Source: Fusibacter bizertensis
GTDB taxonomy: Bacteria; Bacillota; Clostridia; Peptostreptococcales; Acidaminobacteraceae
DNA: 64,000 nt
Assembly (NCBI RefSeq): GCF_029914245.1
Contig: NZ_JARYZI010000003.1
Location: 186,001 to 250,000, forward strand
Direction: 5' to 3'
This document shows, in pieces, positions 45,149 to 53,473 of this stretch. Below the pieces are notes generated by a model. The model had not been told where the DNA came from. It did no database searches and saw nothing but the letters and a program-made list of their open reading frames with translations. Each line of letters opens with the position of its first letter. Positions within the stretch are counted from its first letter, which is position 1. The position numbers were made by a program, and so were the translations under genes.

Positions 45149-46369
45149 TTATTTTTTTAAAATTGGTTCAACCATAGGTGATCTCAATCTAGCACCTGGG
45201 TTAAAGCCACTACCGATAAGTGGTTTAGCATATTTTATAAACGCTTCCGTTACATTGTTACCAGCAGCGTTGATAAATTCTTCTGGCATGTGCTTAGTTT
45301 TTGCTGCAATTTCTTTAAGGTCTACTAATCTGAAGTCAACTGCATAATCACCAGTTCTCTCCATAACAACAGAACCATCAAGATTATCAATCAGAGCATA
45401 TTGAACTGCTTTTTCAGCAACTTCTCTTGCTTCTTTTTGATCCACATCAGAAACACAACCAAGGAAAGAACGTTGCATATATCCTAAAGTATCCGCACGT
45501 ACTCTACCAATTCCTAATTTTTCTTTTACTTCAGCAACTAATAAATCGCCAAGCGCTCCTGTTCCAGAGAGTTGAACATTACCATGTGCATCAGTTTCAA
45601 CGTTCTTTTGAAGTTTAGTGATAATCGCAACGCCATTTTCATCTTGAATACCTTCAGAAACAGCTATGATACATCTACCATACTTTTCATAAGTCGCTTT
45701 AACATCTGCTAAAAAGTTATCAACATTGAAAGCACGCTCTGGGAAATAGATGAGGTGTGGACCATCTTCTTCGTAAACTTTACCTAGTGCAGCTGCACCA
45801 GTTAAGAAACCAGCATGTCTACCCATGATGACTCCGATATAAACACCAGCAAGTGCTCTATTATCATAGTTGATACCAGCAAATGCTGAAGCAACGTATC
45901 TTGCTGCAGAACCAAATCCAGGTGTATGATCGTTGATCACAAGATCGTTATCTACTGTTTTTGGGATATGAACAGCTCTGAACTCATAATTTTGTCTTTT
46001 TGCTTCTTCGTTAACGATTCTTACTGTATCAGATGAATCATTACCACCGATATAGAAGAAGAAACGAATATTATGTGCTTTCATTGATTCAAACATTTTT
46101 GCACAAAACTCAGGTGTAGGCTTAACGCGTGTAGATAATAGTCCTGAAGACGGTGTAGCTGCTACTGCTTCAAGGTTTGCAACAGTTTCTCTTGTTAAGT
46201 CCATGAATTCTTCATTTACGATACCTTCAACGCCATGTACTGCGCCGTAGATTCTTTCTACTTGTGGGTACTTTTTAGCTTCAAGTACAACACCTACCAT
46301 TGATTGGTTGATTACTGCAGTTGGTCCGCCACCTTGAGCGACCAATAAATTACCTTTTAAAACGTTCAT
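45149..46369 (-). CDS. pfp: pyrophosphate-type 6-phosphofructokinase
   Basis: The enzyme phosphorylates fructose 6-phosphate to the 1,6-bisphosphate using PPi or ATP. At 406 residues it belongs to the longer PPi-PFK-like clade. Q12-GGGP at the start is the phosphate loop; IPKTVDND (135-142) has the Lys 137 that marks PPi dependence (ATP enzymes have Gly there); MGRHAGFLT binds substrate. GGNDS (108-112) has Asn where classical PPi enzymes have GGDDS, so phosphoryl donor use should be tested. A GAGGCAG ribosome site precedes the ATG. It follows the M32 carboxypeptidase gene by 13 nt. Confidence 0.93.
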   Translation of the reverse strand: MNVLKGNLLVAQGGGPTAVINQSMVGVVLEAKKYPQVERIYGAVHGVEGIVNEEFMDLTRETVANLEAVAATPSSGLLSTRVKPTPEFCAKMFESMKAHNIRFFFYIGGNDSSDTVRIVNEEAKRQNYEFRAVHIPKTVDNDLVINDHTPGFGSAARYVASAFAGINYDNRALAGVYIGVIMGRHAGFLTGAAALGKVYEEDGPHLIYFPERAFNVDNFLADVKATYEKYGRCIIAVSEGIQDENGVAIITKLQKNVETDAHGNVQLSGTGALGDLLVAEVKEKLGIGRVRADTLGYMQRSFLGCVSDVDQKEAREVAEKAVQYALIDNLDGSVVMERTGDYAVDFRLVDLKEIAAKTKHMPEEFINAAGNNVTEAFIKYAKPLIGSGFNPGARLRSPMVEPILKK

Positions 46370-46382
46370 AACTGCCTCCTAA

Positions 46383-47888
46383 TTATAGACCATAGAGTTT
46401 GGTATATTTAGACTCTAAATAGTCACAATAATACTTTGAATTCAAACGCTCACCTGTAATCATCTCGATGAGTTCGTTTGGTTTTTTTAATGCACCATAC
46501 TGATGTACTTTTTGGTTTAACCACTTTGTCAAAGGTTTGAAATTTCCATTTTTCAAACAACCTTCTACGTCAATTTCCTTAGACATATAATGTGCAAGTT
46601 GTGCAGCATATGCACTCCCTAGTGCATAGGTTGGAAAATAACCAAATAGACCTTCTGACCAATGTACATCTTGAAGTACGCCTTTTGAATCATCTGGTGG
46701 TGTAATCCCAAGGTAATCTTTCACCTTTTGATTCCACACATCAGGTAGATTTTCCACTTTTATGCTGCCATCGATCAATCCAAGCTCGATTTCATACCTC
46801 AACATGATGTGAAGTGAATACGTTAATTCGTCCGCTTCAATACGAATCAAAGACGGCTCTACTAAATTAATTGCTTCGTTAAACTTATCAAAAGTGACAG
46901 TTTCAAGCTGCTCGGGAAAAACTTCTTTAAGTTTGGGTAAAAAGTAACTTAAGAAAGCTTCACTTTTACAAAAATTATTTTCGAAAATTCTCGATTGAGA
47001 TTCATGAAAACCATTAGATGTCCCTTGAGCAAGTGCTGTTCCCTGAAGTTTTCTGTCAAAGTTTTGCTCATAGATAGCATGGCCACCTTCGTGAGCTGTG
47101 CTAAATAATGCTGAAGCCATATCCTCTTCGTAATAATGTGTGGTCAATCTTACATCGTCGATATCGACACCCATTGTAAATGGATGTACACTTTCTTTGA
47201 GTTGTCCTTTATCAAGGTCAAAACCCATCCAGCCAAGAAGTTCTCGTGATACCTTATCTTGGAGTTCCTTGCTATAGTGTTTTTTTAGAAAGTCTGTATC
47301 AATGTGCTTGTTCTTTAGCGCGATTTTTTTGAGCAGCGGCACGATACGTGCACGCAACTCGTCGAAAAAGACGTTGAGTTGATCAACCGACATGCCATCT
47401 TCATAATCACCAATATATAAGTTATAAGGATGCCCTTCATAACCACGGTATTCAGCAAATTTAAGCAGATAATCAATAACCTCTGTTAAATAAGGTTTAA
47501 AAAGAGCAAAATCTGCCTTCGCTTTAGCATCTTCCCAAACCATTGATGATTTTGAAATTAACATATTGTATTTTTGAAAATCATCCATCGGAATCTTCGT
47601 CAATTTATCGTATTCCTTTTTTATATCTTTGACGAGAACGCGATCGATTTCTTCAAGTGCATCTAAGTTTGCCATCAAAGTGTTTAAATCTTCATTCATT
47701 TGCTCGTTTACGAGTAACTGATATTGAAAACCACTTAAAACACCTATTGCTTGACTTCTTGCATCTGCACCGCTTTTAGGTGCGCCTGTTGACGCGTCCC
47801 AAAAGAGCATAGAGGTTGAATAGCTTAAGGAATGAATTTTGTGTTCAGCTTCTTTGAAACGATTAAGTGCTGCTTCGTAACTCTGCAT
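46383..47888 (-). CDS. M32 family metallocarboxypeptidase (Taq carboxypeptidase 1 type)
   Basis: The 501-residue cytoplasmic carboxypeptidase has the zinc-binding HEGGH at 266-270 in STAHEGGHAIYEQN, the HESQSRIFEN segment with the third ligand, IRIEADELTYSLHIMLRYEIE, and DVHWSEGLFGYFPTYALGSAYAAQ, all diagnostic of M32. It removes C-terminal residues from peptides. With the M29 and M42 aminopeptidases in this window it fits a peptide- or amino acid-using anaerobe. It is the first gene of an operon with the phosphofructokinase. AAAGGAGAC precedes the ATG. Confidence 0.95.
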   Translation of the reverse strand: MQSYEAALNRFKEAEHKIHSLSYSTSMLFWDASTGAPKSGADARSQAIGVLSGFQYQLLVNEQMNEDLNTLMANLDALEEIDRVLVKDIKKEYDKLTKIPMDDFQKYNMLISKSSMVWEDAKAKADFALFKPYLTEVIDYLLKFAEYRGYEGHPYNLYIGDYEDGMSVDQLNVFFDELRARIVPLLKKIALKNKHIDTDFLKKHYSKELQDKVSRELLGWMGFDLDKGQLKESVHPFTMGVDIDDVRLTTHYYEEDMASALFSTAHEGGHAIYEQNFDRKLQGTALAQGTSNGFHESQSRIFENNFCKSEAFLSYFLPKLKEVFPEQLETVTFDKFNEAINLVEPSLIRIEADELTYSLHIMLRYEIELGLIDGSIKVENLPDVWNQKVKDYLGITPPDDSKGVLQDVHWSEGLFGYFPTYALGSAYAAQLAHYMSKEIDVEGCLKNGNFKPLTKWLNQKVHQYGALKKPNELIEMITGERLNSKYYCDYLESKYTKLYGL

Positions 47889-47970
47889 GTGTTGAAGTCT
47901 CCTTTCAAAATACGTTTACCGTTATGCCTCTACCCTAATACTCTAAGATTATAACAAAAAAATATTAGAG

Positions 47971-47999
47971 TTGAAACCTTTTAATGAGTATGATAGACT
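47971..47999 (+). promoter_or_regulatory. possible promoter of the SEC-C gene
   Basis: TTGAAA (47971-47976), 17 nt, TAGACT (47994-47999), 30 nt before the start codon. Confidence 0.4.
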
Positions 48000-48028
48000 T
48001 ATTTTTGGAATTTTATAAGGAGGACATT

Positions 48029-48547
48029 ATGTCTTTATTTGAACAATGGAACGCAATTCTCGAAGGTAAAGGGTTGACACAAGAGCAATCCGAAGAATTT
48101 TGGAACGCATATCTAGCGCACGAAAAAGTGATCTATGATGAAATTCTTGCAAAAAAAGTCGAAGACGGAATTGACAAAATCACTGGTACTTTAAAAGAAT
48201 TTGGTGAAAAACATGAACTTGAGCCAATATTAGCAGTTGGATTCATCGATGGTATTCACACAAGTTTTAAAGAAGAAATTTCACTAGAAGAAATGACAGA
48301 AGAGTCAGAACTCAACTATACAATCGATTTTGAAAAACTTTTCTTAAACATGCACAAGGCTAAAGCTGATTGGCTTTATAACATCCCACTTTGGAAAGAA
48401 ATTTTAACCAAAGAACAGATGAAAGCAATCAAAAAAGAGTATGTTGACTCGGTAACTGTTAGAGTTGAAAACAAAATTGGTAGAAATGAACCATGCCCTT
48501 GCGGTAGTGGAAAAAAATACAAAAAATGTTGTATTGATAAAGAATAA
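48029..48547 (+). CDS. SEC-C zinc-binding motif protein
   Basis: The 172-residue protein is mostly helical and acidic, with a C-terminal SEC-C zinc motif, [21 protein letters not shown] (CxC...CC ligands), as at the end of SecA. The rest is not a family I can name. SEC-C motifs bind zinc and often mediate contacts with ribosome or SecB-like partners. AAGGAGGA stands 5 nt before ATG 48029, so an upstream in-frame ATG at 47984 is unlikely to be used. It is a single-gene unit ending in a strong terminator. Confidence 0.85.
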   Translation: MSLFEQWNAILEGKGLTQEQSEEFWNAYLAHEKVIYDEILAKKVEDGIDKITGTLKEFGEKHELEPILAVGFIDGIHTSFKEEISLEEMTEESELNYTIDFEKLFLNMHKAKADWLYNIPLWKEILTKEQMKAIKKEYVDSVTVRVENKIGRNEPCPCGSGKKYKKCCIDKE

Positions 48548-48575
48548 TCACTAAACCATTTTGTAATTAAAAGTT

Positions 48576-48618
48576 AAGACCAGTAATCATCAATATGATT
48601 AACTGGTCTTTTTTTTAG
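48576..48618 (+). terminator. terminator of the SEC-C gene
   Basis: AAGACCAGT / ACTGGTCTT stem with an internal AATCAT-CAAT-ATGATT hairpin, followed by eight T. Confidence 0.92.
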
Positions 48619-48686
48619 TCACAATTTGCTTGTAACAGAATTAGCGGGCTATATCCCCATAAATTTTTAACTAAACTCAAGCTTTA

Positions 48687-49646
48687 CTAGTATGATTCAC
48701 TCGCACTGTATTTTGATTTGTATAGTTTTCTACGATCAAGTACAAAAATAGGATCTGTAAATTGCTCTTCATCAATGTCTCTTAACGCTTTATTCATATC
48801 ATACATACGTGCATCAATCATGTCTAGATAATGAAGAAGTTCTGCTTCTGGAATCAACGGCTTTTTAGGACTCCCATATTCAGCTTCATAATGATGCGAT
48901 AAAATCATGTGTTGAATCAGCAATGAAATCTCAGGATCAATCCCCAACATCTCAGATTTTTTATCTATTCGCTTAATCCCCATGATAATATGTCCTAACA
49001 GCTGACCTTCTTTTGAGTACCCCTCTACTACACCAACTTCAGTGGCATCCATTTCATTGATTTTTTCTATGTCGTGTAATATAACGCCTGCATAAACTAA
49101 ATCTAAATTGATGTTTTTATAAATCCCACCTAACGCTTTCCCAGAGCGAAGCATTCTCAAAATATGATATAGTAACCCTGATTTAATTGCATGATGATTC
49201 GACTTTGCAGCAGGATAATACATCAATTGCTCACGATAATCTTCAATCAAAGATTTTACCAACAACTTAATTTCATTTGACTTCATCTCATCTACAAAAG
49301 TAAGAATTTCTTCCAGCATAGCACTTGCCTCTATAGGTGCAGTTGGAACAAATTGATTGTAGTCGATTTCATCTTCCGGTAAGATGCCCCTGATTTTGAT
49401 GAGTTTCAGTTGAACAGACTGCTGCCATTGTGTTACACTCGCTTGTATTTTTACAACTTCACCTGGATTATATATGCTTTCAACATCACCTTTTACGTCC
49501 CATAATTTAGCATTTACTTCTCCGGTAATATCTTGAAGTGTAAAATCAATATAGGGTTTGTTGGCACTTGAAGTTTTCACATTTTTTGCTTTGACTAAAT
49601 AAAATCCCATTATTTCTTCGCCAATTTTAAAGTCCTTTATTAACAA
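48687..49646 (-). CDS. YhaM-like 3'-5' exoribonuclease (OB-fold plus HD domain)
   Basis: Residues 10-90 are an OB-fold nucleic acid-binding domain (KPYIDFTLQDITGEVNAKLWDV). Residues 150-290 are an HD phosphohydrolase domain with HHAIKSGLLYHILRML, GVILHDIEKI and QHMILSHHYEAEYGSPKKP, as in B. subtilis YhaM, a Mn-dependent 3'-5' exonuclease acting on RNA and single-stranded DNA. The C-terminal DPIFVLDRRKLYK is also family-typical. Start choice: AAGGAG lies 8 nt upstream of a TTG at 49646, while the in-frame GTG at 49655 overlaps the ribosome site, so TTG is preferred. Confidence 0.9.
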   Translation of the reverse strand: MLIKDFKIGEEIMGFYLVKAKNVKTSSANKPYIDFTLQDITGEVNAKLWDVKGDVESIYNPGEVVKIQASVTQWQQSVQLKLIKIRGILPEDEIDYNQFVPTAPIEASAMLEEILTFVDEMKSNEIKLLVKSLIEDYREQLMYYPAAKSNHHAIKSGLLYHILRMLRSGKALGGIYKNINLDLVYAGVILHDIEKINEMDATEVGVVEGYSKEGQLLGHIIMGIKRIDKKSEMLGIDPEISLLIQHMILSHHYEAEYGSPKKPLIPEAELLHYLDMIDARMYDMNKALRDIDEEQFTDPIFVLDRRKLYKSKYSASESY

Positions 49647-49775
49647 TGATTTCACTCCTTTTAGTTTGTTTTATGGTTAAAGTTATTTTACCATTATAAT
49701 ACATATTCATGATTAAAACCATGCTATCAACATAAATCCTTTCAATCAACTTGTTTTAAGGTCTAGATAAACAAC

Positions 49776-49815
49776 GAGCACCAGTTTATGTTTTACACAA
49801 CATAAATCGGTGCTC
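49776..49815 (-). terminator. probable terminator of the PpiC-type gene or long hairpin
   Basis: GAGCACC(AG)TTTATGTT pairs with AACATAAA(TC)GGTGCTC. The downstream T-tract is poor on both strands (GTTGTTTATC on the minus strand), so termination efficiency is uncertain. The rest of the 233-nt gap 49647-49879 holds a TATAAT box for the YhaM gene and nothing else that I recognise. Confidence 0.55.
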
Positions 49816-49879
49816 ATTTGAGTTATATCTGATTTAAATATAATTGAGTCATCAACATACTTAAACTATAAAAAAGATA

Positions 49880-50623
49880 TTATAATCTTTCAACAGTATA
49901 TTTTTCTTTTAAAGCTTCAACTTTAGTAATATAAGCTGAATTTTGTTTTTGAATTAATAATTGATGTCTAATTTGATCTTTTACTGCTTCAAATGATTGT
50001 GTTTCAGCAGCTTGCTCACCTGTTTTTAAGATGATGTGGTAACCAAATTGAGTTTGTACAGGTAACGACATTTCATTTAATTTCATAGCAAATGCTGCTT
50101 CTTCGAATTCAGGTACCATTTGTCCTCTTTGGAAAAGACCCAAATCGCCACCTTGTTCTTTTGAAGGACATTTAGAATACTTAGTTGCTGCTTCTTCAAA
50201 TGTAAGTCCACCTTTAATCTCAGCTAAAATATTAGTTGCTTCTTCTTCAGTATCTACAAGTATATGTGATGCCTGAACTTGTTCTTGACCTTGGAAAAAC
50301 TGAGGATTTTCAGCGTAAAAAGCTTCAATCTCACTTGGCTCAACTGAAACGCCATCAACAAGTTCTTTGATGTTAAATTGTTTTAATAAGCTTTCTTTCA
50401 TTTTGTTAAGCTCTATTTGGAACGCTTCAGTTTCTTCAAGTTTACTTTCCACAGCTTCTGCATAGAAAAGTTCTTGGTAGATCAACTCATCTAAAAGTCT
50501 GCTTCTACCTTGCTCTCCTTGAAATTGACCTTGGATTTGTTGTCCAAGCGTTTGATAAAATGAATTCAACTCACCTTCTGTGATCTCTCTACCATTAACT
50601 TTTGCTAAAACTTTGTTTGACAT
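49880..50623 (-). CDS. PpiC/parvulin-type peptidyl-prolyl isomerase
   Basis: The 247-residue protein has a SurA/PrsA-like N-terminal helical part (residues 1-115, KVNGREITEGELNSFYQTL) and a rotamase domain at 125-215 with QASHILVDTEEEA, GGDLGLFQRGQMVPEFEEAAFAM and TQFGYHIILKTGE. There is no signal peptide or lipobox from ATG 50623, so it is predicted to be cytoplasmic, unlike PrsA. GAAGGGAG precedes this ATG; an upstream in-frame start at 50683 is unlikely. It lies downstream of the HDOD gene, separated by a terminator. Confidence 0.92.
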   Translation of the reverse strand: MSNKVLAKVNGREITEGELNSFYQTLGQQIQGQFQGEQGRSRLLDELIYQELFYAEAVESKLEETEAFQIELNKMKESLLKQFNIKELVDGVSVEPSEIEAFYAENPQFFQGQEQVQASHILVDTEEEATNILAEIKGGLTFEEAATKYSKCPSKEQGGDLGLFQRGQMVPEFEEAAFAMKLNEMSLPVQTQFGYHIILKTGEQAAETQSFEAVKDQIRHQLLIQKQNSAYITKVEALKEKYTVERL

Positions 50624-50653
50624 ATTATTACTCCCTTCATGTTTAGGTGCTTT

Positions 50654-50701
50654 AAAAAGGTCACCTGAGGATAATATTATCAAAATTATCCGAAGATGAC
50701 C
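50654..50701 (-). terminator. terminator of the receiver-HDOD gene
   Basis: On the minus strand GGTCATCTTCGGATAAT pairs with ATTATCCTCAGGTGACC (a few mismatches), followed by five U. Confidence 0.8.
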
Positions 50702-50711
50702 ATATGGTCTA

Positions 50712-51881
50712 CTATATTTTTTTTATAAAACCATTAAAAAAGTTCTCAAATTCTAGTTTTGTGATCCCCAAACTTTCAAAAACTTCCTCAACGAGATAAT
50801 TATCATACTTTGTATAATTGATTGACTTCCAAGCATAATAATTCGCCAAATGAACGGATTTTACAAGTTCTTGATTAATGAGTTTAGGGTTCAGTGGATC
50901 ATGATGAAAAAGAGCGGCTTCGATAACAGGATAAGGTAATCCCCATAAATCAAGTAAATGTCCCCCCAATTGCTCATGGTTGAATCCAAATGTTTCTTCC
51001 TCCAGATCATGGAATCTTAACGTCGAATTTTCTTGCACTGCTTTTACTATTCCATCAAATTTCTTGGGAAAATTACTCATAAGTACAATACTGCCGATAT
51101 CATGTAAAAGTCCCACTGAAGAAATGTTATTGTTTAACTTTTTGCCTAAAACTTCTATATAAAAAGCATTTAAGATTTTATTGGTTTTCATAACGTGTTC
51201 CCAGTGTAAATCTCTCGTCTTAGGATCAAGTCCATCGTTTCCAAACACCGCATTAGTTAAGATAATATTCTTAACATTAATTAATCCAATATACATAATG
51301 GCTTGACGAATCGAGCCTGTTTTTGCATTGTAAAAAGCTGTATTTGCTAGTTTGAGAATATTGGAAGTAATGGCAGGATCTTCTTCGAGTTTATTGGCAA
51401 TTTCTTCAACTGAAGCATTGTTCATGATCATATTAGTCATCTGATTGTAAACTTGGGGTACAGTAGGAAGATGCTTTAAATTAGACATCAGGTTTACAAG
51501 ATCCTTATCCTTAACTTTTGCATCAATCTCAAGTACTTTTTCAATTAAAGAAAATAGTTCATCAATTGAGATGTTTTTATTACATTGAATCTGGGAATTA
51601 TTCATTTTCTTTGGTAAATAATGATCAGAATTCGACTGAATACTCGATACGCAAAATCTAATGACCTTAGGATAGGCATTCTTTAAATGTGTCAATATCG
51701 CTTTATCCGATTCTTCACTCTCTGAATCGACTATAACAATATCTACATCCTGACCTTCCATTAAACTGAGTGCATCAACTAAATCCACAGTATGCGATAA
51801 AGTGTATTGTTGAGATGAAATTTTATATTCAACGTTTCTAACATATTCGTTATCCTTTGAAATAATTAAGACTGAATACAT
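50712..51881 (-). CDS. receiver-like plus HDOD domain signalling protein
   Basis: Residues 1-120 resemble a response regulator receiver (YSVLIISKDNEYVRNVEYKI, IVIVDSESEES), though the phospho-acceptor region reads IVIVDSE with no clear switch residues, so phosphorylation is uncertain. Residues 135-340 are an HDOD domain: LPTVPQVYNQMTNMI, EDPAITSNILKLANTAFY, GLLHDIGSIVL and FNHEQLGGHLLDLWGLP. HDOD proteins are non-enzymatic HD relatives involved in signalling. The gene is single, with its promoter in the 305-nt gap to the DAC gene. Confidence 0.88.
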   Translation of the reverse strand: MYSVLIISKDNEYVRNVEYKISSQQYTLSHTVDLVDALSLMEGQDVDIVIVDSESEESDKAILTHLKNAYPKVIRFCVSSIQSNSDHYLPKKMNNSQIQCNKNISIDELFSLIEKVLEIDAKVKDKDLVNLMSNLKHLPTVPQVYNQMTNMIMNNASVEEIANKLEEDPAITSNILKLANTAFYNAKTGSIRQAIMYIGLINVKNIILTNAVFGNDGLDPKTRDLHWEHVMKTNKILNAFYIEVLGKKLNNNISSVGLLHDIGSIVLMSNFPKKFDGIVKAVQENSTLRFHDLEEETFGFNHEQLGGHLLDLWGLPYPVIEAALFHHDPLNPKLINQELVKSVHLANYYAWKSINYTKYDNYLVEEVFESLGITKLEFENFFNGFIKKI

Positions 51882-51962
51882 GCTAGTATTATCCTCTTTC
51901 TAATTTATTCGTAAGTTTATATACCCTGTGAAGATTTATATTCACAAATTTATTGATTGCAG

Positions 51963-51992
51963 TTGAAATTGAGTTGATATTTATGCTAAAAT
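51963..51992 (+). promoter_or_regulatory. promoter of a short transcript (extended -10)
   Basis: TTGAAA (51963-51968), 18 nt, TAAAAT (51987-51992) with the extended TG at 51984-51985. No long ORF follows before the terminator at 52093-52124. Confidence 0.55.
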
Positions 51993-51998
51993 TGTTAT

Positions 51999-52124
51999 TA
52001 ATGAAAGACAATCGAAGCTTATGGAATGTACCTCCCTCTGAAAATCCCTATGATACATTTCAAACTAAGCCAGATTGTTCCTGTCATTCCTTATACTAGA
52101 GTGCCATCTCTAGTATTTTTTTTT
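51999..52124 (+). ncRNA. short structured transcript upstream of the DAC gene (unassigned)
   Basis: About 126 nt run from the predicted start to a strong terminator (ATACTAGAG, loop, CTCTAGTAT, nine T; 52093-52124). Nested complementary segments predict one long hairpin: GACAATC (52007-52013) with GATTGTTC (52073-52080), GCTTA (52017-52021) with TAAGC (52066-52070), and GGAATGTA (52023-52030) with TACATTTC (52054-52061). GGAATG can alternatively pair with CATTCC (52085-52090), so two folds compete. It matches no riboswitch that I know. It also contains a 32-codon ORF, listed separately. It may be an sRNA, a leader, or a tiny mRNA. Confidence 0.5.
52001..52099 (+). CDS. possible 32-residue peptide
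   Basis: An ATG at the predicted transcript start opens 32 codons ending in TAG inside the terminator stem. The peptide is hydrophilic, with NVPPSENPYDTF and a C-terminal CSC. GC at third codon positions appears lower than at the first two, as for coding sequence here, but there is no ribosome site, so it would need leaderless translation. The same bases form the nested hairpin of the transcript, which argues against or alongside coding. Confidence 0.25.
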   Translation: MKDNRSLWNVPPSENPYDTFQTKPDCSCHSLY

Positions 52125-52186
52125 GTTATTTTAAGAAAACAATGGCTATAAATATATAACAAAGCTTTTTACGAGGATGGTGACTT

Positions 52187-53470
52187 ATGTTTTTTGCTGA
52201 TTTAACAAAGCTACATCTGTACTTAGATGGCTATTGTTTTGCTTTATTTCGAAAAATTGATGAAGAAATGGTACCACAACTACACCTTATTGATGAAAGC
52301 AATATGCAATCCGACTTTGTTAAAAACATCATGAACACCGAAAAGTATAACATTTATCTTAGTGAGTTGTTTGAGTATTCCAGCAAGAGATATCAGTTTG
52401 CTCTACAATTTGATTCAAAATCTATGGACATCTACTATAAAATCCCCGAAGTATTGGAGATTGAATTTCGTTCGCTATTAGATACCATTATATACGAAAC
52501 ACTTTCGTATATCAATGAATGTGTACAAGGCTTAATACTTAATGAAGAGATTCATGAACGCCACTACTCCGACTTACTTAAGCAATCAGGTAAGCGATTG
52601 CTTCAACATATTTTACAAAATGAACATGCCATTAATCCTTTCGAAAAATTTAATAAGATATCATCTCTAAGTTATGAAAAATCTTTTAGTGATGGTAAAA
52701 TACTGCTACTTAATACACAAGCTTCACAAGCACTTGCATCACAGCACATTTTGAAACCTATGGTTCATTTTGAAACAAAGATCCCGCTCTCTAACACAAG
52801 GCATATCCGTAAAATTTTGGAATTAAGCAATTCTGAAGTCTATTTGGTTTCCGATGGAGAGTATCTTCACAATACCGTTGAATTCAAACCTTTACATGAT
52901 TCAATAAATCATTTTTTTACAATTGAGTTCAATAATTATTTTTCATGGCAACTCACCTACAATGGTAACAAACTAATGCAAATTACCCATGAAGAGGTTT
53001 TTATCCCTAAACCTAAAGTCAGCTTCTTTAGTTTTAGTACCGAGTTAAAAAAGGTTTTTCAAGCGATTGAATCGAAAAAAGTTTTAAATCTATATCGTCT
53101 AATTTTGGAAGCCTTAAAACAACCTAAAGGTACTATTATCGTTGTGTCAAAAAATGCAAGAAGCGAAGCATTCAGGTTGAGAAATCAAGGTTTTTTAATT
53201 GATGCCTTGAGTTTATCCCCTTCAATAATTCGCTCTATTACCAGTATAGATGGTGCTGTTTTAATGGACTTAGATGGCACTTGCCATGGCATAGGTGTTA
53301 TATTAGATGGTATTGCAACTGAAAAAGGAGACCCTTCTAGAGGTGCACGTTATAACTCTGCCATTCGATATGTCGAAACCATTAATAAAACACCAAATTA
53401 CTCAAATTGTTTTGCTGTAGTTATATCTGAAGATGGTGATGTCGATATGGTGTCTCATTTTCTCTTCTAA
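52187..53470 (+). CDS. DAC (DisA_N-type) diadenylate cyclase domain protein with unknown N-terminal region
   Basis: Residues 310-427 form a diadenylate cyclase domain: GTIIVVS at 315-321, ITSIDGAVLMDLDG with the D355-G356-A357 motif, GIGVILDG, then SRGARYNSA at 384-392 in place of the classical (T/S)RHRAA, and VVISEDGDVD. Such domains condense two ATP to c-di-AMP. The first 300 residues have no membrane helices and no family that I can name; they are probably a sensor. This is not the DisA, CdaA or CdaS layout. GATGGTG precedes the ATG. Activity is plausible but the RHR variation leaves it open. Confidence 0.82.
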   Translation: MFFADLTKLHLYLDGYCFALFRKIDEEMVPQLHLIDESNMQSDFVKNIMNTEKYNIYLSELFEYSSKRYQFALQFDSKSMDIYYKIPEVLEIEFRSLLDTIIYETLSYINECVQGLILNEEIHERHYSDLLKQSGKRLLQHILQNEHAINPFEKFNKISSLSYEKSFSDGKILLLNTQASQALASQHILKPMVHFETKIPLSNTRHIRKILELSNSEVYLVSDGEYLHNTVEFKPLHDSINHFFTIEFNNYFSWQLTYNGNKLMQITHEEVFIPKPKVSFFSFSTELKKVFQAIESKKVLNLYRLILEALKQPKGTIIVVSKNARSEAFRLRNQGFLIDALSLSPSIIRSITSIDGAVLMDLDGTCHGIGVILDGIATEKGDPSRGARYNSAIRYVETINKTPNYSNCFAVVISEDGDVDMVSHFLF

Positions 53471-53473
53471 TTT

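Noticed and set aside
51999-52124. 6S RNA or ydaO-type c-di-AMP riboswitch
   Set aside because: The RNA is too short for 6S and the ydaO conserved blocks are not present; left as unassigned.
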